IMG/VR virus record: IMGVR_UViG_3300043777_000338 | Span: 1 to 52,268 of that record | Origin: a virus | Strand: one strand, 5' to 3' | DNA: 52,268 nt | Shown: positions 1-7,648 of the stretch, in pieces | Numbering within the stretch: the stretch's first letter is position 1 | Layout: each line of letters begins with the position of its first letter | The notes under the pieces: model-generated | The model's database searches: none | Told to the model about the DNA's origin: nothing | The model's input: only the letters and a program-made list of their open reading frames with translations | Translations under genes and position numbers: made by a program

Positions 1-127
1 AATTTGCAATCGATCAAATCATCTGGAGGAAAAGTAGCAACAGACTTATTCAAACAAATGATAAGACAAGCTGCGCCAAGCGAAGTGTTAACTCCGGATG
101 CATTTGATTTCGTTGCTAAAAATTTTG
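1..127. repeat. Terminal direct repeat (left copy), circle-closure overlap
   Basis: These bases are identical to 52142-52268. The gene at both ends continues in frame when one copy is removed. A perfect 127-base overlap is what a k-mer assembler leaves when it closes a circle, so this is more likely an assembly overlap than a biological terminal repeat. Confidence 0.95.
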
Positions 128-384
128 AAGAAGATTTTAAATCCAAAATGGGAAAAACACAACTTCGTGAAAAAGGTTTGATTAATGGTTATTATATCCC
201 AGAAGAAGAAAATTGGGCTCAGCAAGAAGTTGCGTCAGAAGCTGCGCCGGTTTCAGAAGTGGTTCCTCCAAAAATTTCGCAAAATGTGGTTACGATGCAA
301 ACGCCAGATGGCCAAACTTGGCAGATTCCAAAAGCTAATGTAGAAGCAGCAAAAGCCAGAGGAGCAGTGGAAATTGCCAAATAA
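1..384 (+). CDS. Ejection-type internal virion protein, C-terminal part (continues from the window end)
   Basis: This is the last 127 codons of a 406-residue protein whose first 279 codons lie at 51305-52141; the frame is continuous across the circle junction. The C-terminal part is mostly hydrophilic and helical, with a glutamate-rich stretch (EEENWAQQE) and a segment starting TPDGQTWQIP that resembles the short DGxxW/IP tails seen at the ends of many phage structural proteins. It overlaps the next gene by 11 bases. Its place after the neck genes and beside other Ala/Gln-rich proteins suggests an ejection (pilot) protein comparable in role to P22 gp7/gp16/gp20. The role is inferred from context, not recognised homology. 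Confidence 0.75.
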   Translation, partial: NLQSIKSSGGKVATDLFKQMIRQAAPSEVLTPDAFDFVAKNFEEDFKSKMGKTQLREKGLINGYYIPEEENWAQQEVASEAAPVSEVVPPKISQNVVTMQTPDGQTWQIPKANVEAAKARGAVEIAK

Positions 385-2524
385 ATACGATCTTTCAGAT
401 TTAGTTACGGCACCTTCTGGAAATGAAGCTCAGAATTATAATCTTGCAGATTTATCATCCCCGACTTCTCAAAAAGAAATGGGACTTCCTCAACAAGCGG
501 CGATTCTAGGAAAATCTGCAACTGCTGGTGCTCTTGGAGCTATTCCTGATATAGCTTCAATGATATACAACATTCCTGCAATGGTTTCTAATTATAAAAG
601 TAAACTTCTTCAACAAGCAGCAGAGCGTTATCCTGAATCATTAGAAATGATTAAAAAAGCTCATCCTGAGTTCGAGATTCCACATGCGCCGCTTATTCCT
701 TCTGCTACAGAAGCAATTGAACATGGAATTGATATCGGCACCGGTGGATATACAGAAACTCCTAAAGAGGGTGCATTAAAGCATATCGCTGAAGGTGCAA
801 AATTCGCTGGTTCTTTGGCAGGCCCTGGAGGGGTAGCGAAAGCAGCAGAGAAATTCGGAGCGCCACTCGCGGCAAAAGCTATAGGCGCAATTGGCGCTAC
901 AAAACCATCTGAATTGGTAGGAGCTGGGACTGCTGGAACTGGAATGAGTATGGCTCAAGAAGATTTGGGTCCATTAGGCGCATTAGGTGTGGGCTTGGTC
1001 TCAGGAGCCGGTGCGCAGAAGGCTGCATCTGGGTTGAGTAAAGTTGCAAAAGCTCCTGGCGAAGAAACCATTGGAAGAGTTCTATCTCTTCGTGCAAAAC
1101 CAAATGAAAATCTTATAAAAGAAGCTAAAGAAGCAGGCGTAGATCTTCCATTTAATGTAAAACTTGATAGTGATATAGCTCATTTAATGGCTAACTCAGC
1201 TCTTAAAGGAATAGCTACCAGCAAAAAATATAAAGATACAATTAAAAAAGCTGATCAAAGTATGATTAATGCAGTTGTTAAAAATATTGAATCTATTCAT
1301 CCAGAAAAATTAGGAAAAGAAGAAGCGTCTCAAGCTTATCGAGAACAAATGCATAAAACTATGGATGAAATTCAAAAAGAATCAAGTCAGTTATACGATA
1401 AGGCTAGAACTCATCTTCAACCTACAGATGTTGTGGCACCTAGTCACACTATTAATGCTATGAAAGATCTAAGATCTAAACTTTCTGCAGATGTTCCTTC
1501 GTCAGATATGAAATTTATGTTAAAGAAACTTTCTGATTTAGAAGATGCTTGGGGATTAAAAACTCCATCTCTTGAAAGATTTAATCTAGGAAAAGAACTA
1601 ACGCCACAGAAACAACAAATATTGGCAGCGCTGGGAAAATCATCATCAGTAGTTCCATTAGATAAGCTTGTTCAGCAACGCTCCGCATTCATGAGGGACA
1701 TCCAATATGGCGAAGAAGCTAAAGGTGCTAAAGGATTTATGAACTCATTAATTGGTGCTATCGATAAAGATATTGCTTCAACTTCAAATAAAGATTTCTT
1801 AAATAACTGGCGTGCTGCGAATCAATATTTTAAAGAAGAAGTTGCCGATAAAATTCGAACTGACTTTGCTGAATCCTTGAGCAAAAAAGAAATGCCCAAA
1901 TTAGCTTATTCATTCATGAATACGCCAGAAAGAATCAATGAATTGCACAAAATCATTGGCGACTCACCTGCTTCTAAGCAAGTTATGCAAGCATTAAAAA
2001 GATCTAAACTACAAGAAACAGTAATAGATCGAGTTATGAATTCTGATGGGACATTAAGTTATGCAAATTTAGCAAATTTATTTAATAAAAAAAGCCCTCA
2101 GCAAGGAATGTTAAAATCCTTATTAGGAAAAGAAGCATATGAAAATATGCAAAAGCTTGGAAATGTGGCGGCAGCACAAGTTAAAGCTGGAAAGACATTA
2201 GCCAATCCCAGCGGGACAGCTATTACTCAACAAGAATTTAAAAAAATTGGCGCTGCAATGGGAGCGCTTCTTGGTGCGGGTATTGGAACAGGGCATGCTT
2301 TAGCAAGTGTCGGTACTGCGGCTGGTTTAATAGGAACGCCATATGTTATATCGAGAATGCTTGCTAATCCTAAGTACGTAGATTCCGCTGTAAAATTCGC
2401 AACAGCGCGCCAACACAATAAGTTAAAAGATGCATCAAAATATCAAACATATATGCGTCAGATTTTCTTAAAGCAAATTGCACCACAATTAAGGGAAGTT
2501 GCAAAGCCAGAGAAAGAAGAGTAG
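374..2524 (+). CDS. Large internal virion / DNA-ejection-like protein
   Basis: 716 residues with a TTG start. GGAG lies nine bases upstream and the start overlaps the preceding gene, pointing to coupled translation. Residues about 45-75 and 130-220 are Gly/Ala-rich and weakly hydrophobic (GALGALGVGLVSGAGAQ). The centre is long amphipathic helix, and a second small-residue hydrophobic stretch lies near residues 620-655. This pattern (hydrophobic patches in a large helical protein at the end of the structural operon) fits podoviral ejection proteins that form a channel through the cell envelope. No enzymatic motif, and in particular no transglycosylase signature, was seen. Confidence 0.7.
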   Translation: MPNKYDLSDLVTAPSGNEAQNYNLADLSSPTSQKEMGLPQQAAILGKSATAGALGAIPDIASMIYNIPAMVSNYKSKLLQQAAERYPESLEMIKKAHPEFEIPHAPLIPSATEAIEHGIDIGTGGYTETPKEGALKHIAEGAKFAGSLAGPGGVAKAAEKFGAPLAAKAIGAIGATKPSELVGAGTAGTGMSMAQEDLGPLGALGVGLVSGAGAQKAASGLSKVAKAPGEETIGRVLSLRAKPNENLIKEAKEAGVDLPFNVKLDSDIAHLMANSALKGIATSKKYKDTIKKADQSMINAVVKNIESIHPEKLGKEEASQAYREQMHKTMDEIQKESSQLYDKARTHLQPTDVVAPSHTINAMKDLRSKLSADVPSSDMKFMLKKLSDLEDAWGLKTPSLERFNLGKELTPQKQQILAALGKSSSVVPLDKLVQQRSAFMRDIQYGEEAKGAKGFMNSLIGAIDKDIASTSNKDFLNNWRAANQYFKEEVADKIRTDFAESLSKKEMPKLAYSFMNTPERINELHKIIGDSPASKQVMQALKRSKLQETVIDRVMNSDGTLSYANLANLFNKKSPQQGMLKSLLGKEAYENMQKLGNVAAAQVKAGKTLANPSGTAITQQEFKKIGAAMGALLGAGIGTGHALASVGTAAGLIGTPYVISRMLANPKYVDSAVKFATARQHNKLKDASKYQTYMRQIFLKQIAPQLREVAKPEKEE

Positions 2525-2566
2525 AGTTGCATTTATGCAACAGCGTGGAAATATATCATCAATGAC

Positions 2567-2596
2567 TTGCAAATCATGTTGATATATATTTATAAC
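2567..2596 (+). promoter_or_regulatory. Possible promoter for the outer-membrane-protein gene
   Basis: TTGCAA and TATAAC are separated by 18 bases, about 75 bases before the next start codon. The same gap holds a small hairpin right after the previous stop (GTTGCA...TGCAAC, 2526-2541). In an AT-rich region this match could be chance. Confidence 0.3.
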
Positions 2597-2669
2597 TAAT
2601 AGTATCCATCAACATCTCAAGAAAAGACGATGGTGGGTTATTTTTTTTAAAATATGAAAGGAACATAAT

Positions 2670-3344
2670 ATGAAAACATCTCTTTTATTAAGCGCGTCAG
2701 CTCTTATCGCGTCATGTGGAGTAGCCACCGCAGAAACAGCTACCAAAAATGCATCATCTACTGGAATTTATTTCGGACTGCATGGAGCGCTTGCACAAGG
2801 AAATAACAAGCATAAATCTCAGAATTTTGATAACAGCGTTGAACACAGAGGGCGTTCAGGAATGAAGGGTGGTCACGGTGGATTGCATCTTGGTTTCCAA
2901 AAAAGTTTTTCTAATAATTTAGTCTGCGGCATAGAAGGTGGCACGCATCTCGGAAGAACTAATGCTGGTAAGACTACTAATGTTTCTGGTGATTCTCATA
3001 AGACTTCTTTTACCAGGAAGCACGGAGTTCACATTTCTACAAAACTGGGATATGAACTTAATTCTTGGGTTCCTTATTTCCGCGTTGGTTATGATTCTTC
3101 TAAATTTACCAGCAAGACACAATTAAAAAGCAAGCCGCAAGCATCTAAGTCAAAAAGAATGGACGGATTAATGCTTGGTTTTGGTCTTGAGACGCAAATT
3201 AAGAGCATGATTGTTGGTGTTGAATGGGTTCACACGCTTTATGAAACTCAAAAATTCAACAAAAAGACAAACGCACACAGAATTAACGACAAAAATTCAG
3301 CAAAAATCGGAGACTTTAAAATCCGCTTAAGCTACAAAGTGTAA
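2670..3344 (+). CDS. Beta-barrel outer membrane protein (opacity/OmpA-like), phage cargo gene
   Basis: 224 residues. The first 22 form a clear Sec signal peptide (hydrophobic core LLLSASALIASCGVA, cleavage after ATA). The rest alternates hydrophobic and polar residues with aromatic strand ends (GIYFGLHGAL, GGLHLGFQKSF, WVPYFRVGYDSSKF, LMLGFGLETQI) and ends FKIRLSYKV, the classical C-terminal beta-strand signal for barrel assembly. It resembles the small 8-stranded surface antigens of alphaproteobacteria. It has its own ribosome site (AAAGGA) and a strong terminator, and sits between the virion and integration genes, so it looks like an independently expressed lysogenic-conversion gene. Altering the host surface or receptor access is inference. 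Confidence 0.8.
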   Translation: MKTSLLLSASALIASCGVATAETATKNASSTGIYFGLHGALAQGNNKHKSQNFDNSVEHRGRSGMKGGHGGLHLGFQKSFSNNLVCGIEGGTHLGRTNAGKTTNVSGDSHKTSFTRKHGVHISTKLGYELNSWVPYFRVGYDSSKFTSKTQLKSKPQASKSKRMDGLMLGFGLETQIKSMIVGVEWVHTLYETQKFNKKTNAHRINDKNSAKIGDFKIRLSYKV

Positions 3345-3369
3345 CTTAAATATCACTAATCAAGAGAAT

Positions 3370-3400
3370 GGACTTAGAAAATTTCTAAGTCCTTTTTTTT
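3370..3400 (+). terminator. Rho-independent terminator after the outer-membrane-protein gene
   Basis: A perfect 11-bp stem (GGACTTAGAAA / TTTCTAAGTCC) separated by one base is followed directly by eight T residues, 25 bases after the stop codon. Confidence 0.9.
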
Positions 3401-3439
3401 GTTGTTGATTTTCATTAAAAGTTTTGTATTATGCACGTG

Positions 3440-3590
3440 AAGGTATTCTCCTGTTAAGATTATATCTTCAATTGAAGGTGTCGTGTTTTTTTTGGTCACA
3501 AAGAATCGTTCGCACGACACCTTCTTTCCCTTCTAAAGAGATTCATTGAGAGAATATGTCATTGATTATGCGCATATTCTCTCATGATTT
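3440..3590 (+). ncRNA. Candidate small RNA beside hfq
   Basis: This stretch has no open frame but looks like an independent transcription unit. A promoter-like pair TTGATT-16-TATTAT lies at 3405-3432. A perfect 12-bp stem follows (GAAGGTGTCGTG 3474-3485 with CACGACACCTTC 3513-3524) around a loop containing TTTTTTTT. The 3' end is a terminator hairpin (GAGAGAATATG 3548-3558 / CATATTCTCTC 3573-3583) followed by a T-rich tract. A terminal hairpin plus U-tail is the usual Hfq-binding signature, and a phage hfq lies 500 bases away on the other strand. No family was recognised and expression is unproven. Confidence 0.35.
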
Positions 3591-3592
3591 TT
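3548..3592 (+). terminator. Rho-independent terminator (rightward)
   Basis: An 11-bp stem with a 14-base loop is followed by ATGATTTTTTTTATTTT. It lies between the candidate small RNA and the converging hsp20 gene. The T-run is on the plus-strand side, so it mainly stops rightward transcription. Confidence 0.75.
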
Positions 3593-3593
3593 T

Positions 3594-3986
3594 TTATTTT
3601 TTCTTAGAAGTATGAATAGCGACTTTTTGCGGTTGTAACTCTTTAGGAAGATTTCGCTCGATATTTATCTGCAAAAGGCCATCTTTTAAATAGGCATCCT
3701 TAACTTCCATATGATCTTTTAGATTTCTTTGCCAAATCGGATTGAAATCAAAAAATCTTTCATCGTCTTCTTCTTCGAGAATCATAACTGTTAAATTATT
3801 TTTATTTTTTGTAATTTCTAGATTCTTTTCTGAAATTCCTGGGACAGGTAGAATTATTCTATAATTATTATCATCGATCTTTTTTTCTATAGATGGAAAT
3901 TCAGCTCTGGCACCAAGAGAAGGGCGACAATCTGCGGGAGCTAAAAGCTGTGGTTTATTTAGATGTGGTTGTATATCAAGTCTCAT
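3594..3986 (-). CDS. Small heat-shock protein (Hsp20 / alpha-crystallin type)
   Basis: 130 residues. The alpha-crystallin core runs from about residue 30 (FPSIEKKIDDNNYRIILPVPG) through ISEKNLEITKNKNNLTVMI to DAYLKDGLLQINIERNLP, which holds the conserved A-x-x-x-x-G-L-L/V motif. The C-terminal tail is a short QPQKVAIHT in place of a clear I-x-I/V. Small heat-shock proteins hold unfolding proteins in oligomers independently of ATP. A strong AGGAGG ribosome site precedes the ATG. It follows hfq in the same direction with a 113-base gap. Cyanophages carry Hsp20 genes; outside them it is an uncommon phage cargo. Confidence 0.88.
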   Translation of the reverse strand: MRLDIQPHLNKPQLLAPADCRPSLGARAEFPSIEKKIDDNNYRIILPVPGISEKNLEITKNKNNLTVMILEEEDDERFFDFNPIWQRNLKDHMEVKDAYLKDGLLQINIERNLPKELQPQKVAIHTSKKK

Positions 3987-4099
3987 TTCTATCCTCCTAT
4001 GAGCAATAGTTTATATTATGAAAGCCTTATATAAGCACTTTCATCAACATTATAAATAAAGATTAAGAAATGATCAATTTGTTTTTATGCAATGACTTT

Positions 4100-4354
4100 T
4101 TAAAACTCTGGTTCTTCATCTAAATGAATAGGATTAAATGGCATAACCGTTGAAATAGCATGCTTATAAACTAACTGAGAATGTCCATCGCGCATTAAAA
4201 GAATCGAAAAATTATCGAACCATGTGATGATTCCTTGTAATTTAATGCCACTTATTAAAAAAAGTGTAATATGTTCTTTTTCTTTTCGAATTTTGTTAAG
4301 AAAAGTCTCTTGTAAATTTTGATTCTTTTCTATGATTATTTTCTCTTTTTTCAT
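4100..4354 (-). CDS. hfq: RNA chaperone Hfq (phage-encoded)
   Basis: 84 residues, close to the usual 75-100. The Sm1 motif covers [14 protein letters not shown] through [18 protein letters not shown]. The Sm2 motif is [15 protein letters not shown], with Y63-K64-H65 matching the proximal U-binding residues and Q15 matching E. coli Q8. The WFDNF...[15 protein letters not shown] wording is that of alphaproteobacterial Hfq. The C-terminal tail is short ([10 protein letters not shown]). The ATG follows an AGGAG site. Hfq is a hexameric ring that pairs small RNAs with mRNAs. A divergent phage copy could redirect host riboregulation or serve phage RNAs; that is inference. Confidence 0.93.
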   Translation of the reverse strand: MKKEKIIIEKNQNLQETFLNKIRKEKEHITLFLISGIKLQGIITWFDNFSILLMRDGHSQLVYKHAISTVMPFNPIHLDEEPEF

Positions 4355-4375
4355 TATTGTTCTCCTAAAATAAAT

Positions 4376-4407
4376 GGAGAGGCATTAAATGCCTCTCCTG
4401 TATTATA
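4376..4407 (-). promoter_or_regulatory. hfq promoter -10 and 5' leader hairpin
   Basis: Read leftward, a consensus TATAAT (4402-4407) is followed four bases later by a perfect 10-bp stem-loop GGAGAGGCAT-TTA-ATGCCTCTCC (4376-4398), then ATTTATTTT and the AGGAG site of hfq. The hairpin would sit at the very 5' end of the mRNA and could stabilise it or mediate autoregulation. It could also act as a weak terminator for the integrase transcript arriving from upstream. Confidence 0.5.
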
Positions 4408-4438
4408 ACTGTATTTTTCCTTTTAATAAAGTTAAGTA

Positions 4439-5623
4439 CTATGCAAATATTTCTGCTACTTTATTCGATTCTTTCTGTAAGAATTCATTCTCTAAATGCA
4501 CATATCGCATAGTTGTTTTAATATCTGCATGACCCAAAAGGCCAGCCACAGTGGTTATGCTAGCTCCCCCTTTTATTGCAAAGCTTGCAAATGAATGACG
4601 TATATCATGAATCCTAAAATTTTCAAGGCCAATCTCATTTTTTACACGTCGCCATAAATTATCAATATTTTTTAAATGTTGATTTTCTTTTTGTCCGCAA
4701 AAAACATAAGGATTGTTAAATTGTCGTTTAACTTTTTTCAGCGCTTCTAAAGCTCTTGCGTTAAGTGGGATAGTTCTTGCTCCACTCCTTTTCATTGTTT
4801 TATGTTCTTTGAGATAAATAAAATTATTTTCAAATTGAATATTTTCCCATTTAAGCTTGAGAATTTCATTTTTTCTAGCTCCTGTGTAAAGTAAGAGACG
4901 CAAAGCTAAAACGGTATAAGGATTTTTTTCTTCGCGCCGACTAAGCGCATCCTCCAATTTTCTTAATTCATGTTCACGAAGAAAATTTTGCATTTTGCGT
5001 AAGGGAATGAGTTTTACTCCTTTGCAAGGATTGATAGCATCTTGAGGAAGAAACTCCCATTCAATAGCTTTGTTAAATATTGCAGAAATCAATTTTATAC
5101 AAGTGCTTCTATTTTCTTTTCCTTCATTTGAGGAATTTAAAAAATCTCTTATGTTTTTACTTTGAATTTCTTTTAATTTCATTTTTCCAAAAAAAGGAAG
5201 TATATGAACTTTTATTCTAGATCGATTTGTATTTAAGGAGCCCACGGAATATTCTAATAACATATACTTTTCCTCAAAAATATTTAAAAACTCAGAAAAC
5301 AATAAATTTTCTATTGTTGGTTTTGACTCTGGTATTTTTTGTTTTAGCTCTTGTTTGTAGGATTTCGGATCGATTCCTTTCAAGATATCAGCACTCCAGA
5401 GTTTTGCGGTTTTTCGTGCTTCGTCTATAGAAATTTGTCCGTGCGATCCTATTTTTACCGCACAGGATTTTAAAGATCCTGGCAGCCGATAATGGAACAC
5501 ATATCCAATTTTTCCTTTAGGGCTAATTCGGCATCCAAATCCCTTGATTTCATCATCCCAAATGTGAAATTCTTTGTTTTGGGGTCTTATGTCCTTGATC
5601 CGTCCCGCTGTTAGCTTTGCCAT
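4439..5623 (-). CDS. int: Tyrosine-family site-specific integrase
   Basis: 394 residues from the ATG preceded by AAAGGAAA; an in-frame ATG 24 codons upstream has no ribosome site. Residues 1-90 are the N-terminal DUF4102 arm-binding domain (TAGRIKDIRPQNKEFHIWDD...GFGCRI). The core-binding domain spans about 105-200. The catalytic domain holds the full set: R250 (TGARKNEIL), H339 and R342 (HDIRHSFAS), H365 (LLGHADIKTT) and the nucleophile Y374 (MRYVH). It integrates and, with an excisionase, excises the phage. It is a P4-type integrase, a group that often targets tRNA genes. No attP core could be identified. Confidence 0.95.
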   Translation of the reverse strand: MAKLTAGRIKDIRPQNKEFHIWDDEIKGFGCRISPKGKIGYVFHYRLPGSLKSCAVKIGSHGQISIDEARKTAKLWSADILKGIDPKSYKQELKQKIPESKPTIENLLFSEFLNIFEEKYMLLEYSVGSLNTNRSRIKVHILPFFGKMKLKEIQSKNIRDFLNSSNEGKENRSTCIKLISAIFNKAIEWEFLPQDAINPCKGVKLIPLRKMQNFLREHELRKLEDALSRREEKNPYTVLALRLLLYTGARKNEILKLKWENIQFENNFIYLKEHKTMKRSGARTIPLNARALEALKKVKRQFNNPYVFCGQKENQHLKNIDNLWRRVKNEIGLENFRIHDIRHSFASFAIKGGASITTVAGLLGHADIKTTMRYVHLENEFLQKESNKVAEIFA

Positions 5624-5647
5624 TTTATTTTCCTTTGTTGTTTTAAA

Positions 5648-5900
5648 ATTTGTTAGCAAACATTTGTTAACAAATAGCCGTGGATAGGTCAACAAAAATT
5701 TTTTTTAAAAAAAGAAAACAAGTTAAAACCATTGACAGAAAACAACTTTCAAAATGCTTTAAAAAGAATAAAAAACATAGGAAGTTGATTCATCGGATCA
5801 AAAACAATAACACCAAAAAATGATAGCTAATCGTTAATTTAAGCCATTTTCAAAAATCTAAAAAAACTCAAAATAAAATTTGTTACCACAATTTGTTAAC
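5648..5900. promoter_or_regulatory. Four ATTTGTTA repeats in the int / early-gene divergent region
   Basis: ATTTGTTA occurs at 5648, 5662, 5878 and 5891, that is, two pairs spaced 14 and 13 bases, one at each edge of the divergent intergenic region. The copy at 5662-5675 is part of a perfect 14-bp palindrome ATTTGTTAACAAAT. Paired repeats flanking a bidirectional promoter region suggest either repressor operators or integrase arm-type sites. The rest of this 375-base gap is A-rich with no gene. Confidence 0.5.
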
Positions 5901-5998
5901 ATACCCAAAAAAATCAAACAAAAAACACACCAATCAAATTCGCAAAAACTTTTGCAAAGCTTCAAAAAAGTGTAGAAAAATTTTTTTTATGCCCCATA

Positions 5999-6817
5999 AT
6001 GGCTGCAGTTAATTTTCACACAGGGAGAGCATTCGTGAAATTAAACTTGAACACAGGGTTTTTGCTATTCGCGAGGAAATTTACAAAAGAGGATTTAAAG
6101 GCGTCAGAAATTTTTAGTATCATTCATGAATATTTTTTTAATTACAAAGATATCACCCGAAAAGTTTATGAATCTAAGATTGCAGAGGGAATGGCTCTAG
6201 AGTTGCCTATCAATGACTCTGGAGACGGTATTTTTTATAATCTCAAAGAAAGACACGCTCTATTTCGAGGGCTTGTTTCAGAAGAAGACAAAAAATATAT
6301 GAAATTGGAATTGCTAAAAAAAGAAAAAATCATTAACTCTGTGCGCCTTTTTAAGCAAATGTTAATAGAACATGAAATAGAATTTCATTTAATAAATAGG
6401 AAAAATGACAAATTCAGCATAGTTTCTTCGTCTAATATTTTTTCAATCAAAGAAGATTTCACGGAAATTCTTTCAAATAATTTTGAATCTTATCAAGATT
6501 GCGACATCAAATATCATGAAGATACTTTAATCCAATCGATAGAAATATTTTTTGGAGATTTTAAAGGCCAAAATCCGAATTATAAAATTTATCGAGAAGA
6601 TGAATATGTTGATACAGTTATGAAGCTGTTCGCTGAAGATGATGTGCTTAAAATTTTAAAAGATTATCCTAATGATGAAGATTGGCAAGACCACACTGGT
6701 GATGGAAGTAAGGTGGCTATATGCGTTCATCGTCTTTATGGTTTAAAGCTTACTGTCGTAAAAAATTTTATAATGCCGATGATACGTTCTCAACGACGAA
6801 AATTTTCGGGAGAATAA
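5999..6817 (+). CDS. Hypothetical protein, first gene of the rightward early block
   Basis: 272 residues from the first ATG. A GTG at 6035 has a much better ribosome site (AGGGAGAG five bases upstream) and would give 260 residues; I cannot choose with certainty. The protein is soluble, charged, mixed alpha/beta, with no signal peptide, no membrane segment and no motif I recognise. It is transcribed divergently from the integrase across the ATTTGTTA repeats, a position where lysogeny regulators or replication-control proteins often sit. No HTH is visible, so no function is assigned. Confidence 0.7.
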   Translation: MAAVNFHTGRAFVKLNLNTGFLLFARKFTKEDLKASEIFSIIHEYFFNYKDITRKVYESKIAEGMALELPINDSGDGIFYNLKERHALFRGLVSEEDKKYMKLELLKKEKIINSVRLFKQMLIEHEIEFHLINRKNDKFSIVSSSNIFSIKEDFTEILSNNFESYQDCDIKYHEDTLIQSIEIFFGDFKGQNPNYKIYREDEYVDTVMKLFAEDDVLKILKDYPNDEDWQDHTGDGSKVAICVHRLYGLKLTVVKNFIMPMIRSQRRKFSGE

Positions 6818-6978
6818 TTTACAAATTTTGACTTCTTCGTCACAATTCTTCAAAAATATTTTCTCTGCAAACCCGCATTAACTCAAAAATCTTTTTCTTT
6901 TTCATTTTCATGAATTTCTAAATGTGATTTCCTCAAAAAACTAATAATGCGTTAGAAAATATTAAAAAGGAGAAACAG

Positions 6979-7230
6979 ATGGATAATAATCCTGATGACA
7001 AGAACAATGTAGAAGACATTCCTTCTATAAAGATTATTGAAAAAAGAGAACCAGTGTATCTGACAGCTCGAGAAGCTGCTGCGAAACTGAGATATTCTCT
7101 CGATACTCTTTATGGTTTGAAATACAGAAAAAAAGGCCCTCCTTTTCATAAAGCGGGAGGCAAGCTTTTATACGATCAAGACGAACTAATAGAATATATA
7201 AAAAGCCATAAAACAAGTTTTAGCAAATAA
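6979..7230 (+). CDS. Excisionase-like / AlpA-type helix-turn-helix protein
   Basis: 83 residues with a strong AAGGAG site. Residues 30-80 match the HTH_17 MerR-like excisionase fold: YLTAREAAAKLRYSLDTLY (winged-helix recognition segment), then a basic KYRKKGPPFHKAGGKLLYD wing and DELIEYIKSH. Such proteins bend DNA at attachment sites to steer the integrase toward excision, or act as small transcription factors. It stands apart from int and leads the replication block, so a regulatory role is also possible. Confidence 0.8.
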   Translation: MDNNPDDKNNVEDIPSIKIIEKREPVYLTAREAAAKLRYSLDTLYGLKYRKKGPPFHKAGGKLLYDQDELIEYIKSHKTSFSK

Positions 7231-7246
7231 AGAAAGGATAAAACAA

Positions 7247-7648
7247 ATGGAAATTCATTTAAATGATAATATAACAAAAGAAGATAATTTTCTAAAAGCG
7301 ATTGAAATAAGCTATATTAATTTAGAAAGACAAATAAGAATAAAAAGAGCAGCTGCCTATATGATTCTCGCCTGGAAAACGAATTGTGAAGAATATCTTG
7401 ATGGAATTGAAGATATTAATAATGAGTATCTTTTTACTGAAGCGGAATTAAGAAGAATTTTTAATGTAGTTCCTCAAAGAGAAGATTTATTTAAATCAAT
7501 TCTTGATAAATATGCTGGAAATTGCATTTATCCAATTAATCATACTCATTATTTTTCTTTGCCTAAAATAATTGAAAGCTACTGGGTTTTAGAAAGAATC
7601 GTTCCATTAACATTCTTTTGGGAAAAGGGGGAATTTTGCTATGAATAA
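7247..7648 (+). CDS. Hypothetical protein (early block; related to the next gene)
   Basis: 133 residues, helix-rich and soluble, preceded by an AAAGGA site. No family recognised. Its middle (YLDGIEDIN...LFTEAELRRIF...EDLFKSILDKYAG) lines up with the next protein (MLAGIEKLD...FFTTKELADAL...EDLETMLLKYGA), suggesting an old tandem duplication. It overlaps that gene by eight bases, so the two are probably translated together. Confidence 0.65.
   Translation: MEIHLNDNITKEDNFLKAIEISYINLERQIRIKRAAAYMILAWKTNCEEYLDGIEDINNEYLFTEAELRRIFNVVPQREDLFKSILDKYAGNCIYPINHTHYFSLPKIIESYWVLERIVPLTFFWEKGEFCYE

Noticed and set aside
2607-2655. Terminator/attenuator before the outer-membrane-protein gene (CCATC...GATGG then T8)
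   Set aside because: The stem is only five base pairs and the T-run is not adjacent to it.
5999-6817. Lysogeny repressor assignment for the gene divergent from int
   Set aside because: The position fits, but no helix-turn-helix or peptidase domain is visible.
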